A stretch of DNA of 59,435 bases from an uncultured Sphingobacteriaceae bacterium (GCA_946480915.1 CAMLLO010000026.1:1-59435), one strand, 5' to 3'; positions 27,501-36,497 are shown, counted from the first letter of the stretch. Program-made: numbers and translations. The notes: generated by a model not told the origin, from the letters alone.

Positions 27501-27690
27501 TAACATCCGTTGTTGTCCCCTGCTTGCCATTTTTCACTTTAACTGTTGCTCCGATAACAGCTTCGTTAGTTGTAGCATCTACAACCTTTCCTTTTACAGT
27601 ACCTTGTTGTGAATACGATTGAAACGAAACACTTAATCCAAGAAACAATAGTAAAAGCAGTTTAAGTTTTGCGTCTAAATAATTGTTCAT
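24520..27690 (-). CDS. SusC/RagA family TonB-dependent outer-membrane transporter
   Basis: A 1,056-residue protein of normal SusC length. A signal peptide ends near FQSYSQQ. A carboxypeptidase-regulatory-like domain follows (VKGKVVDATTNEAVIGATVK), then the SusC signature LNEVVVVGYGTQKKATVTGA and the plug domain (IRGNSSVNGSEPLIIVDGVP). The rest is a 22-strand barrel ending in an aromatic residue (SFGLNVGF). There is no N-terminal STN domain, so it is not expected to signal through an anti-sigma factor. Control by the hybrid two-component regulator at 36730-40830 is more likely. It is the first gene of the SusC-SusD-TIG unit, and several dyad sequences lie upstream. Confidence 0.95.
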   Translation of the reverse strand: MNNYLDAKLKLLLLLFLGLSVSFQSYSQQGTVKGKVVDATTNEAVIGATVKVKNGKQGTTTDVNGEFSLAVPTGSEILTVSFLGYKSLEVQVNTSSVMNIRLSPSDMQLNEVVVVGYGTQKKATVTGAVETVDSKVFEDRAITNVGLALQGQTPGLVVTRSSPRPGNEGISFRIRGNSSVNGSEPLIIVDGVPIVNYYSFQNMNADDIENISVLKDGAAAIYGSRASNGVILVTTKRGKGKVRVDYSGNFRFNTNGITSYSPTMQEYATMWLEANKEETTPNYWVWGSKDNLEKMQQGVEGAYPLFGTDFYIFNSNRLAEMFATRYSYQHNLSISNSTDKSGYRMSFGYANNKGNLATAYDGQKQYNARFNFDYKLTDKLKVESGVSIINANTSEPSVGLDNTLYAYDMPFYPAKNPFGQWFATFNGIDGGAIRNAAAMTSDGGRNNKNSLTGRVDMKATYQILKDLSVEGLASLQNERFNRERYVVPVQLYNWYGVKGGIGLNTGGTNNTYSTEAYQQLYQYYSALLRYEKSFKQHTFSAVAGLNAEKNNSQEVSASRVGFEDLGVYDISVASAAIPGNGGSKSLNGRYSYLSRFNYNYAEKYLFELVGRRDGNSRFASGFKFKNFGSAQAGWVFSNEGFFKNLSSVVNFGKLRATYGITGNEASGLGAFDYLSTINIGTVVLGSTAAPQSSSGLNNNGLISYTRTWEKVKQKNLGIDLNFVNSRLTTSFDIFEKDNIGMLINVSYPSVLGGYAPKTNSGKFNTKGWEAVVGWKDSKRDFAYNVAFNIGDTRTLVSGVEGADNYGAGRNGIVNGYPWQSWFVYKTDGYFKDQADVDAYYAAYGTSTDLANLQQNNQSVALRPGDTKKVDVAGTGNITGLGNEKSSLVYAGDGTAHYVFGINLGGSWKGFDLNTFFQGHLEQNIMRTGYMAYPFGAIWTNQNPAFLGQTWTETNTNALFPRLTVNNRRAGWNYANNDFMLQNNRYIRLKSLVLGYTIPKLYSDKIHMSKLRVYFSGNDLWESTTIKDGFDPEMGEASINSGYPFARTFSFGLNVGF

Positions 27691-27722
27691 GCTTTTTGAT
27701 TATTTAATTGGTTTTCTATTAG

Positions 27723-27735
27723 CTGCCCTGGGCAG
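27723..27735. promoter_or_regulatory. Dyad CTGCCC-T-GGGCAG upstream of SusC
   Basis: A perfect 6+6 inverted repeat with a one-base centre, 33 bases before the SusC start codon. As RNA only a 5-bp stem could form. As DNA it is operator-like. Confidence 0.4.
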
Positions 27736-27768
27736 TATGACCTTTTTATACTATTATGACACCGGCAT

Positions 27769-27782
27769 AGTATGCGCATACT
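27769..27782. promoter_or_regulatory. 14-bp perfect palindrome AGTATGCGCATACT
   Basis: It has no spacer and lies about 80 bases upstream of SusC. It is a plausible dimer-binding site. No regulator is assigned. Confidence 0.4.
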
Positions 27783-27821
27783 CACTAAATTTCATTTTTT
27801 TTCCTTAGGAAATTCATTTTG

Positions 27822-27857
27822 CTAAACCGATTTAATAATTTTAATTAATCGGTTTAG
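27822..27857. promoter_or_regulatory. Long inverted repeat with 11-bp arms upstream of SusC
   Basis: CTAAACCGATT and AATCGGTTTAG are perfect complements separated by 14 AT-rich bases. The arm spacing would place the two half-sites about two and a half helical turns apart. It lies about 130 bases upstream of the SusC start codon, where an HTCS or LacI/AraC-type activator could bind. Confidence 0.5.
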
Positions 27858-28117
27858 TAAACAAGAAAAATTTTCTGCTATTTCCACAACAATAGGAACT
27901 TTTTATTAGCATTTTTTCGGTAAGTATCCTGCTAATTCGAAACCTTCACATAGCATAATGGGAGTCATCATAGTTTATGCAATCAAGAAATGGAGAGAGA
28001 GATAGAATTTATTCTTAAAAACGACGATTTCATTCCCAAGCAAAACATAAATTTTTGGCTACCGCCGCAGAAGCAGTGTGCAATCGGGAAATTGCCTTAA
28101 AATTTACGACGCTATAT

Positions 28118-28151
28118 CAACACAAAAAGGCCTTTCGGCCTTTTTGTGTTG
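28118..28151 (-). terminator. Strong intrinsic terminator of the first giant gene
   Basis: A perfect 15-bp stem (CAACACAAAAAGGCC with its complement) and a four-base loop, 24 bases after the stop at 28176. The stem holds A and T runs on both strands, so it can work in both directions and should insulate the SusC unit. Confidence 0.8.
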
Positions 28152-28175
28152 GAAATATAAGATCTGATTATCAAA

Positions 28176-31100
28176 TTACTCTTTAATAATCTTTTCCCTG
28201 GTTATCTGATTTCCGTTTATAATCTGTACCACATAAGTACCTGGCTGCAGCCCAGACACGGAAACAGTTTGAGTTGCTAGCGTTAAGGGTTGCGAAATCA
28301 CTTCCACTCCACCTAAATTGAACACTCTTACCGTTGCGCCTGCACCTAACTCACTTACCTTGATATTCAAAATATCGGATACTGGATTTGGATAAAGCAC
28401 AACTTTGAAGGAGGCTGGTTTTTCTAACTCAGAACTTGCGGTTATTGATGAAACAGTGGCAGAGTTGCAAGAACCAAGTTTGTCGCCATGATCTAAATGT
28501 GACTGTACCGCAGATGAAGCAACACAAATGGTTTGGCCATTGTGACATACCGTCACCTTATCGCTATTATTTCCACAACGAACATCCAACATATTTATAA
28601 CGATAGAGGAGTTTGTTTGACAACCCTTAGCATCTGTTATAGTTACCGTGTAGGTTCCCGCTGCGGTTACACTTATCGATGCTGTTGTTGCTCCGGTACT
28701 CCAGGCATAACTGTATGGAGCCGTGCCGCCACTTACCAAAGCATTCACGTTAAGTGAAGAAGGCCCGTAACCTAAATAGATCGTGTTTTTCTCATCTGTA
28801 TAGGAACTCAAGGCATATACATCTGGTATCGATGAACTCAACGGGGAGTTCACAGTAACACCGGTTTCTGCATTGCTTGTATTACCATGAAGATCGATAA
28901 CGACAAACTTAACAGTTGATGTTCCCACATTAAAGACACCGCTTGCATCTGCACCTGATCCACTTCTTTGCGTAGCACCGCTCACCGTATAAGTAATTGA
29001 AGCCACGCCGCAATTGTCAGATGCAACTAGAGCCGGAATTGTATAGGTGCTTCCTGCAAAACAGAAAAACTGAGCCGATGGAGCACTAAGAACCGGATTT
29101 AGATGATCTGTAACAGTTACCTGTGCTGTTGCAGTGTTTGAGTAGCCCTTAGCATCAGTACCTGTAAGCGTTACGGTAACCGGGGTCCCAACGTTAGAGC
29201 AACCAAATGTAGTTTGATCTAATGTTAAATTTAAAGCTCCCGAATAGCTGATAGACCCACTATCTACCTGTGCCGCCGTAATGGAAGCAAGTCCGCTTGC
29301 ATTTAATTCTACCTCTATGTTTTTAGCAAATACCGCCGGTGGAACAAATACATTTAATTCCTGACTAACAGCAAGTGCAGCCTTATAGCTCTCATTTCCT
29401 TGTTGTGTGGCTGTAATTACGGTCGTTCCGCCACTAACAAGATGAACTTTGCCATTAACTACCGTAGCAACGTTCTGATTTGAACTGGTATAAGTTACCG
29501 GTAGTCCCGAGGAGGCAACAGCAGCAGGATCGAAATCAGCATCTCTTGTAGTTTTCTCTGCTATTGCGGCAAAGCTGATGGACTGTTCCTTCTTAACCAC
29601 TGTCAATACTTGCGATACCGAAGTTGCAGCATTGTATTCGGTGTTTCCAGCCTGTGACGCGGTGATTGTTGTAACACCCGCAGCAAGAATATGCACTTTT
29701 CCATCTACTATGCCCGCAACACTTGTGTCTGAACTGGTATAAGTTACCGGAAGCCCCGAAGTTGCCGTAGCAGGAGAAAAGTCAGCTTCGCCTATTTCTT
29801 TTTGTAAAACCGATGCTAAGGCAATTGTCTGACTTAACTTCATATTTTCTGCAATCTCCGTAGCGCTTAAAGCTCTACTGTAGATTTTGAATTCGTCAAT
29901 TGAGCCTTTTAACAATGGGTCATTAAACTGAGATTTGCCCAGGTAATTCTGGTTAGTACTACCAATAGTAGATGGCTTAATCGTCACGGCAGTATTCGTA
30001 GAAACTAAAGCTCCGTTAATATACATGCTACATGTATTGCCCGATTGGGTAATTGCAAAATGAGTCCAGGTGTTAAGTGGTAATGTGTAGTTATAATTTA
30101 CCTGCTGCTCTGATCCTCCATTTTTAATAGCATAACGCATGACGTTAGCAGTTCCGGCTTGGATCGATAAAAACATATACTTACTGGTTCCGGTACCAAA
30201 GTCAAATACACGCATCCAGTTAGTTTTAACATCCATTCTTACCCATGTTGAAATGGTAAAATCAGATAAGGAACTAACAATACCGGTTGGCAATGTAGCG
30301 TAGGCGTTGGCTGTACCATCCAGTTTAAGTGATGTTCCGTATTTTCCTGCAGCACGGGTTGCTGTGGCTGCTAATATGCCGTGATTAGCTCCCCAACTAT
30401 CAATGCCCCGGGTTCCGTTTGCTTCGTCAAATTTGAAATAGCTTAATTGCCCGATATTTGGACTTGCTACCACCTCTGTGCTTGAAGTCTTTTCCCCTGC
30501 GCTATCTACCGAAGCTACTACATAATAATAAGTAGTTCCATTATTAATATTGGCATCAGTGAACTTGGTTGTGCTCACATTTCCGATTGTAGTATAAGGT
30601 CCGCCTGATGTTGTTGAACGTTTAACATTGTAAGTGAGGTTCTGAATTGGATCCCATTCCAGAATATTCTTGCCGTCACCCGCGGCAACCAGAACATTGC
30701 TTACTATGGTATCCTGTACAGTTAAGGTGATGTTTTGTGTTCCGGTACTGCTGCCATTGCTGGCACCTAAGGTTACAGAAAAAACACCGGATTCGGTAGA
30801 CGTACCAGAAATTACTCCTGTAGAGGCATCTAGGCTTAAGCCGGCAGGTAAACCTGTTGCTGTAAAATTATTTAGCGGCTTGTTGGTAATAGTATAAGTA
30901 AATGGACTGCCGATTAAAGTCGTTGGTTGGGTATTATTGGTGAGTACAACCGATAAAACGTTCGTTTTTGACAGTGCCGGCCAATAAGCGTTGTTTCCCG
31001 CCTGTGAAGCTGTAATGGTCGAAGTTCCGGTAGAAAGAACACGAACTTTGCCATCAACAATTTTTGCAACCGTGGTATCTGAGCTGGTATACGTTACCGG

Positions 31101-34100
31101 CAGACCAGAAGAAGCAGTTGCTCCAAGATCAAAATCCTCATCACCCATTAATTTTGCGGCAACCGAATTCATCGTGATCGTTTGGCTTGAATAACTTGAG
31201 GCAATCTCTGATGCACTTAAAGCCCTGCTGTAAATTTTAAACTCATCAATCGAGCCTTTAAACATTGGGTCAGGCCATTGAGATTTACCCAGATAGTTTT
31301 GAGTGGTACTGTCAATGATAGATGGCTTAATGGTAACACCTGTATTCGTAGATACTAAAGTCCCATTAATGTACATACTGCAGGTATTACCCAACTGGGT
31401 AACCGCAAAGTGAGTCCAGGTATTAAGAGGTACGGCGTAATTATACGTCATTCCCTGCTCTGACCCCCCGTTTTTAATGGCGAAACGTACCTGGCCCGCA
31501 GATCCTGTCTGTACGGATAAAAACATGTATTTGGACGTTCCGGTTCCAAAGTCGAATACACGCATCCAATTGGCTAAAGCGTCCATTCTCACCCATGAAG
31601 ATATGGTATAGTCATTTAAAGACTTCACTATACCGGTTGGCAGGGTGGCGTAAGAAGTTGAAGTTCCGTCGAGTTTTAGCGCTTGTCCGTTTCTACCCAC
31701 ACTACGACTTGCGGTGGCTTTTAAAGTTCCATGGTTTGCACCCCAGCTGTCAATTCCACGTGTGCCGCCTGTTTCATCAAATTTCAGGTAAGCAACTTGC
31801 CCGATATTGGGTGTTGCCATCACTTCGGCGCTATTCGGGTTTTCGCCTATGCTATCCACCGAAGCCACCATATAATAATAGGTAGTTCCATTACTAACAT
31901 TCGTATCGGTGAACTTTGTACCTGAAACATTCCCAATGGTAGTATAAGTACCTCCTGAAGTTGCAGAGCGTTTAACATTATAAGTAAAGTCTAGAACCGG
32001 GTTCCATTCGATGATATTTTTAGCGTCGCCTGATGCAACGATAAGGCCTTCCACAACAGTATTTAAGACCGTTAATGACAAATCTGTGGTATCTGAGCCA
32101 GCTTCATTCGAAGCGACTAAGGTTACAGGGAAGAGTCCTTGTTCCGTTGGCGTTCCTGAGATCAGGCCGGTAGTGGCATTTACACTTAAACCTGCAGGAA
32201 GCCCGGTAGCTGCAAAGTTATTTGGCGATTTAATACCTGTAATAGTGTAAGAGAATGGCCTTCCAAGCAAGGCTGTATCTGCCGATGCACTGGTAATGGC
32301 AACGGGTATGGTACGGTCATCCAATAACTGTACATCGTTACCTGTACCACCCTTGTAAGTAATCCGGAGATTATAACCTGCTGTGCTGAGCAGAGACATT
32401 TCGGGTAAATCCTTAAATGTTCCGTTTACAGGCGATGTTCCGGTATTATTAACAATGGTATATGAAGTTCCTGATGGAAGTTCACCAGCTGTCGGAATTA
32501 GCTCAAGCTTTGGACTGTTTAATAAACTAACGCTGGTTGCTGTAACTTTATCGCCTACTGCAGTACCCAGGTTGAGTTCTGCGGTATAAGTTGCATCAGC
32601 CTTTAAAGTAAGTGCTCCGACAGTTAAAGTGCCGATCTTTAAAAATCCGGGTTCCAATATTGCTCCGGCTCCGCTTCCTGTTCCAATCGTAGCTGAGGAC
32701 TGAGTTAGTCCGAAGCCGCCTAGTGCTCCCTCCTCTATAATGATGGGGCTGTTAAAAACACCATTGGTTCCACTATTATTTACTAATAATTTCCCTTTTT
32801 TTACAGTAGTAGTTCCGCCGTAGGGCTGATTACCCCACATTTCTAAAACGCCAGTCCCTACTTTTTCAACACTTATTTTACTGCCATTAGGGTCAATGGT
32901 TCCTCCATAGCTGGAATATGTATTAAGTGCACCAATGCTGATAACTGGTGCACCACCTGCATCGGCACGGATATAGCCACGTCCGTTAAGCGCGCCAAAA
33001 TGCAAGGTTCCGCTTCCAAAGCCGATGCCCTGGCAATCAATCCCATTGGCGTCTAATAACCAGTTAGCCTTTGCACTTCCGGCGTTAGGGGTCGAAAAGC
33101 GCACCCTTTGTTTGCCGCTTCTCAGTTTTGAGATAAAGGTGCCTGAAAATTCGCTATTGTCTCCCATGAGATTAATACCGGCATAATCATTTCCGTCATG
33201 CTCTAAGGTTCCGCTACCCAACAATCTTCCACGAAGTGTTATAGAATTAACATCTTCGTACATATAACTTCTGTTTCCGGGCAGCACTTCTATATCGTTA
33301 TACAAATTAAGGTTGCTGCCAGCCGTAGCATGCAGAGCGCCTCCATTCATATAGATCTTACCTATACCTAAAGGGCCGGCAGTTGGATTACCCGGAGTTC
33401 CAGTCCCGATGCCAGCCGCTGAAATCGTGCCACGTACAAGAGTTGTGTTTCCTGAATAGGTATTATTCCCTTTAATAAATAAAAACCCCGAACCTGATTT
33501 CATTAAAGAACCAGTACCACTTATTGTTCCCTCTAAAACCGTGTTGGCTGTGGAATTCACATTCAATTGGTCGGTTAATAGCACTGGAGTGCTGAAAGTT
33601 TGAGTTCTTGATGAGTTATTAACAAGATCGTACTTAAGATTTATTGAATTACCTGCAATGGTATATGCATTGGCATCTGCTCCAAATTGAATCCTTGATG
33701 CTACCAGACCTGTTATATCATTAGTTAATAACGAATCCGTGGTCGAATTGAACGTTAATATTGCAGGGTTTACCGGTATGATATTTTCAGTCCAGTTAGC
33801 TGCCAGGTTCAGTGAATCGGTCAGAGGTGTTGGACTCCATACAGATGAGTTTGCTCCCGGAATACCAAAGGCTTCTGGTGAATTAGCACTTTCCTGCGTA
33901 GTTCCTACAGAAGAAACCACGTAATAATATGGATTACCAGTAATGACATCTGTGTCTGTAAAGCTATTAGTACCAACAGTTGCGATCGTTGTATACGGGC
34001 CACCACTTACGGTACCTCGCTTTACATTATAATTAGTTGCGCCGGTAGCAATATCCCATGCAAGGTTAATACGGTCGGTTTGATTAGTCACTACAGGACG

Positions 34101-36254
34101 CCCCGGAATTGCTGGTGGAACGGAAGAAAAAACTTCATTGGAAACACCGCTTTCCTTGTCGCCTGTAAGGGCCGTAATTACATAATAGTTATTTACCTCG
34201 GGTACTGGAGCTACATCCGTAAAATTGGTCCCCGTAATACCTGTCTGGATAGTTGTATAGTCTCCACCGGCTGTTAGCGAACGTTTTACCGAATAACTGG
34301 TAGCGTTCGCTGAAGCTGTCCAGCTAAGTTTGATCTGTGTAGTATTAACCACAGTGGCGAAAGCCGATGTTGGAGCTTCAGGCGCCTGGTTATTAATCAC
34401 TTTAAGTATTAGTGTTGCTGTACCGGTGCCACTGGCATTGGTAGCAGCTATTGAAATTTCGCTTTGTCCCAACTCGGTTGGTATACCGGAAATACCCCCG
34501 GTAGACGAATTAATACTAAGTCCAGCAGGCAAACCGCTTGCGTTGTAAATAGTGGGGCTAGCACTTGCATTGATGCTATAACTGAAAGGCGCAGCAATGG
34601 TAGCTGTGACACTGGTGGCACTGCTGATCTCCGGAGATCCAGTGGGTGCGGTTTGGCTATAAGCCACATTACTGAACGTGGCAGTATTTAATGCCGATGT
34701 ATTATTTGAAATTGTATAAAATCCCGCATACAAATCCGTTGGGAAACCTGTTGCAGAATAGGAACAACCATCATTAGTCCAGTTAACACCATCCTGAGAA
34801 TGGTACACAAATATGCGGGTGCTTACACGCTCAATTTTTAACCACCAGGGAGCTTTGGGTTGCCAGTGTCTTCCGGCACCTCCATTTGCTCCGAGAAAAA
34901 GATCCCAAAAACGTGATCCAGGATCCAGTGACTCGCGTAACATTACGCCACAGCCCCCGGTAGTAAGCGACATATTGTCTACTTTTACTACCAAACCTGC
35001 ATCGCCGCTAACTTTTTTAAAGTTGAAGCTGAAGGCATTACTGGTGGAGGTTCCGGCAGCTTTAAGCGTCCAGATTCCGTTACTGTAGGAAGCACTGCCT
35101 GCTAAACCTGTGTTACCGATATCTATATTCGTGAGGTTGCTCACCACCTGCACATGATCAGCAGGGTAATATACAGGGGGTAAACTAACGGCGGTAGAAG
35201 TATCGGAGGATTTCAAGAATAAGAAATCGCCGCCGGCGCCACCTAAAGCAGCTCGCATCCTATCGGTATTAGGAGTAGGTATTCCCTTACGTACAGCATA
35301 AGCGCTGTAAATAATATTGGTCATATCCCCAGCCCTAGCTCCTGGGGCAATTCCCCAGTTGGTCCAATAACTTGCGTAACCACCAAAGGGGATATACGTC
35401 ATTGTATCGCCATCAAAAGCATATTTATGATATAATTCGCCGATAGCTAATACACGTTTGTCCAGCTCGGCAAACATGTCTACCCGCTGTTTGTAAGCAA
35501 CTTCAGCGCCCCAGGCCAGGGCTGCTGCCTGCACGCGCCAGTGATCGTCGCGGCCGGTATCTCCTACTTCTCCGTTAGGAAGTGAGTTGCGCATACCTCC
35601 CCCGGCATCCATCCTGTACACTTCAATCGCCTGGTTAAACCTTGTTGCATCATTACAAAAAACTGATGCGGCAAGGGCAATTTTTAGCTGAAGAGCCCCT
35701 TTGTTCTGGTCGCGTAATGGATAAGGCACCCAAGACGTCGGAAATAGCACCTCAGAAAAATACTTTTCTACATGTTGCGTGTTGGCTTCGGTCCAGCCGG
35801 GAAAAGTATAGCGAAGAATTTCAGCGCCTGTACCCCAATACTGCGCAAAGTCTCCAATATCCAGCATAGATTCGTTTCCGCCCCAGGTGGTATTGGTTAC
35901 TGCCCAGGCATCCAGCATATTAGTAGCTTTGCGGGCATACGTAGAGTCGCCGGTAAACCACCACATAAATGCCAGCATGTCGCTTTTCCACTGCCCATTA
36001 TTTAGGTTAGGAGCTCGGGTAACGGTTGCAAAAGGCCCCTGCATCCCGTATGAGAGCTGAGAGTGGTAATCATTTTTAAATGTATTGTAAGCCGAAAGCC
36101 ATGGCTCTTTGGTAATGTTGGCTTTCAACTGATTCAGGTCGGCCCGGGTAAAGGGAATTCCCGGATGTACAAAGGTTTGAGCCTTAGCACCCGAAAAACC
36201 TGAAAGAATCAAGCAGATACTAACTAGTAAAAGAAACACTGGTTTTCTTTGCAT
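28176..36254 (-). CDS. Giant T9SS-secreted alginate-lyase-fold protein with expanded beta tail (paralogue B)
   Basis: About 2,692 residues. I place the start at ATG 36254, which gives the clean signal MQRKPVFLLLVSICLILSGF-SGAKAQ. An ATG at 36290 would add 12 residues. Order of domains: lyase-like alpha domain to about residue 360, DUF1349-like sandwich, He_PIG, two FnIII, autotransporter-associated strand region, He_PIG, FnIII, LamG, bacterial Ig, He_PIG, FnIII, second LamG, two bacterial Ig domains, HYR-like domains (about 2300-2480), a SprB-type repeat (SGGTAPYSYAWSTGATT), a Cys/His segment (KVTVCHNGQTICV) and a type A sorting domain (LYPNPVSDILNIKV). Compared with paralogue A it lacks three to four residues in the early helix (SDMLAFMWWF against SDMLAVHNLAFMWWF) and has a longer C-terminal half. 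It is expected at the cell surface. Substrate is unknown. Confidence 0.85.
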   Translation of the reverse strand: MQRKPVFLLLVSICLILSGFSGAKAQTFVHPGIPFTRADLNQLKANITKEPWLSAYNTFKNDYHSQLSYGMQGPFATVTRAPNLNNGQWKSDMLAFMWWFTGDSTYARKATNMLDAWAVTNTTWGGNESMLDIGDFAQYWGTGAEILRYTFPGWTEANTQHVEKYFSEVLFPTSWVPYPLRDQNKGALQLKIALAASVFCNDATRFNQAIEVYRMDAGGGMRNSLPNGEVGDTGRDDHWRVQAAALAWGAEVAYKQRVDMFAELDKRVLAIGELYHKYAFDGDTMTYIPFGGYASYWTNWGIAPGARAGDMTNIIYSAYAVRKGIPTPNTDRMRAALGGAGGDFLFLKSSDTSTAVSLPPVYYPADHVQVVSNLTNIDIGNTGLAGSASYSNGIWTLKAAGTSTSNAFSFNFKKVSGDAGLVVKVDNMSLTTGGCGVMLRESLDPGSRFWDLFLGANGGAGRHWQPKAPWWLKIERVSTRIFVYHSQDGVNWTNDGCSYSATGFPTDLYAGFYTISNNTSALNTATFSNVAYSQTAPTGSPEISSATSVTATIAAPFSYSINASASPTIYNASGLPAGLSINSSTGGISGIPTELGQSEISIAATNASGTGTATLILKVINNQAPEAPTSAFATVVNTTQIKLSWTASANATSYSVKRSLTAGGDYTTIQTGITGTNFTDVAPVPEVNNYYVITALTGDKESGVSNEVFSSVPPAIPGRPVVTNQTDRINLAWDIATGATNYNVKRGTVSGGPYTTIATVGTNSFTDTDVITGNPYYYVVSSVGTTQESANSPEAFGIPGANSSVWSPTPLTDSLNLAANWTENIIPVNPAILTFNSTTDSLLTNDITGLVASRIQFGADANAYTIAGNSINLKYDLVNNSSRTQTFSTPVLLTDQLNVNSTANTVLEGTISGTGSLMKSGSGFLFIKGNNTYSGNTTLVRGTISAAGIGTGTPGNPTAGPLGIGKIYMNGGALHATAGSNLNLYNDIEVLPGNRSYMYEDVNSITLRGRLLGSGTLEHDGNDYAGINLMGDNSEFSGTFISKLRSGKQRVRFSTPNAGSAKANWLLDANGIDCQGIGFGSGTLHFGALNGRGYIRADAGGAPVISIGALNTYSSYGGTIDPNGSKISVEKVGTGVLEMWGNQPYGGTTTVKKGKLLVNNSGTNGVFNSPIIIEEGALGGFGLTQSSATIGTGSGAGAILEPGFLKIGTLTVGALTLKADATYTAELNLGTAVGDKVTATSVSLLNSPKLELIPTAGELPSGTSYTIVNNTGTSPVNGTFKDLPEMSLLSTAGYNLRITYKGGTGNDVQLLDDRTIPVAITSASADTALLGRPFSYTITGIKSPNNFAATGLPAGLSVNATTGLISGTPTEQGLFPVTLVASNEAGSDTTDLSLTVLNTVVEGLIVASGDAKNIIEWNPVLDFTYNVKRSATSGGTYTTIGNVSGTKFTDTNVSNGTTYYYMVASVDSIGENPNSAEVMATPNIGQVAYLKFDETGGTRGIDSWGANHGTLKATASRSVGRNGQALKLDGTSTSYATLPTGIVKSLNDYTISSWVRMDALANWMRVFDFGTGTSKYMFLSVQTGSAGQVRFAIKNGGSEQGMTYNYAVPLNTWTHFAVTQLGNTCSMYINGTLVSTNTGVTIKPSIIDSTTQNYLGKSQWPDPMFKGSIDEFKIYSRALSASEIASSYSSQTITMNSVAAKLMGDEDFDLGATASSGLPVTYTSSDTTVAKIVDGKVRVLSTGTSTITASQAGNNAYWPALSKTNVLSVVLTNNTQPTTLIGSPFTYTITNKPLNNFTATGLPAGLSLDASTGVISGTSTESGVFSVTLGASNGSSTGTQNITLTVQDTIVSNVLVAAGDGKNILEWDPIQNLTYNVKRSTTSGGPYTTIGNVSTTKFTDANINNGTTYYYVVASVDSAGEKTSSTEVVASPNIGQLSYFKFDEANGTRGIDSWGANHGILAATATRAAGKYGTSLKLDGTANAYATLPTGIVSSLSDFTISTWVRMDVKTNWMRVFDFGTGTSKYMFLSIQAGTANVMRYAIKNGGSEQQVNYNYTLPLNTWTHFAITQSGNTCSMYINGALVSTNTAVTIKPSTIGSTNQNYLGKSQFNDPLLKGSIDEFKIYSRALSATEIAENMKLSQTIALASVLQKEIGEADFSPATATSGLPVTYTSSDTSVAGIVDGKVHILAAGVTTITASQAGNTEYNAATSVSQVLTVVKKEQSISFAAIAEKTTRDADFDPAAVASSGLPVTYTSSNQNVATVVNGKVHLVSGGTTVITATQQGNESYKAALAVSQELNVFVPPAVFAKNIEVELNASGLASITAAQVDSGSISYSGALNLTLDQTTFGCSNVGTPVTVTLTGTDAKGYSNTATAQVTVTDHLNPVLSAPSAQFFCFAGSTYTIPALVASDNCGVASITYTVSGATQRSGSGADASGVFNVGTSTVKFVVIDLHGNTSNAETGVTVNSPLSSSIPDVYALSSYTDEKNTIYLGYGPSSLNVNALVSGGTAPYSYAWSTGATTASISVTAAGTYTVTITDAKGCQTNSSIVINMLDVRCGNNSDKVTVCHNGQTICVASSAVQSHLDHGDKLGSCNSATVSSITASSELEKPASFKVVLYPNPVSDILNIKVSELGAGATVRVFNLGGVEVISQPLTLATQTVSVSGLQPGTYVVQIINGNQITREKIIKE

Positions 36255-36497
36255 GATTCGTGATGACGGTTGGAGTACACATTTTATCATATTTAAGAAT
36301 TTGAATTGGTTTAAAAAGTTAGCAGGAATTTAAAGGAAGACAGATAATCGACTGATTGATACTCATTATTTGAAAAATTTTTCTTGAAAACAGAAAGTCT
36401 AGAAAAAAACACTGTCTCCATTACAGCGACAGCGTATTCAAAAACGAACATTATCCGCATAACCTTTTGGTTCTTTACGAATAGAAAATGAATCGTA
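36255..36497. other. Upstream region of the first giant gene
   Basis: AT-rich, no gene seen and no exact TAnnTTTG element. It separates the giant gene from the gene remnants described next and should include its promoter. Confidence 0.4.

Noticed and set aside
27990..28100. 36-codon plus-strand frame (MEREIEFILKNDDFIPKQ) ending 18 bases before the bidirectional terminator
   Set aside because: The position is suggestive, but no promoter element or known motif supports it; too short to claim.
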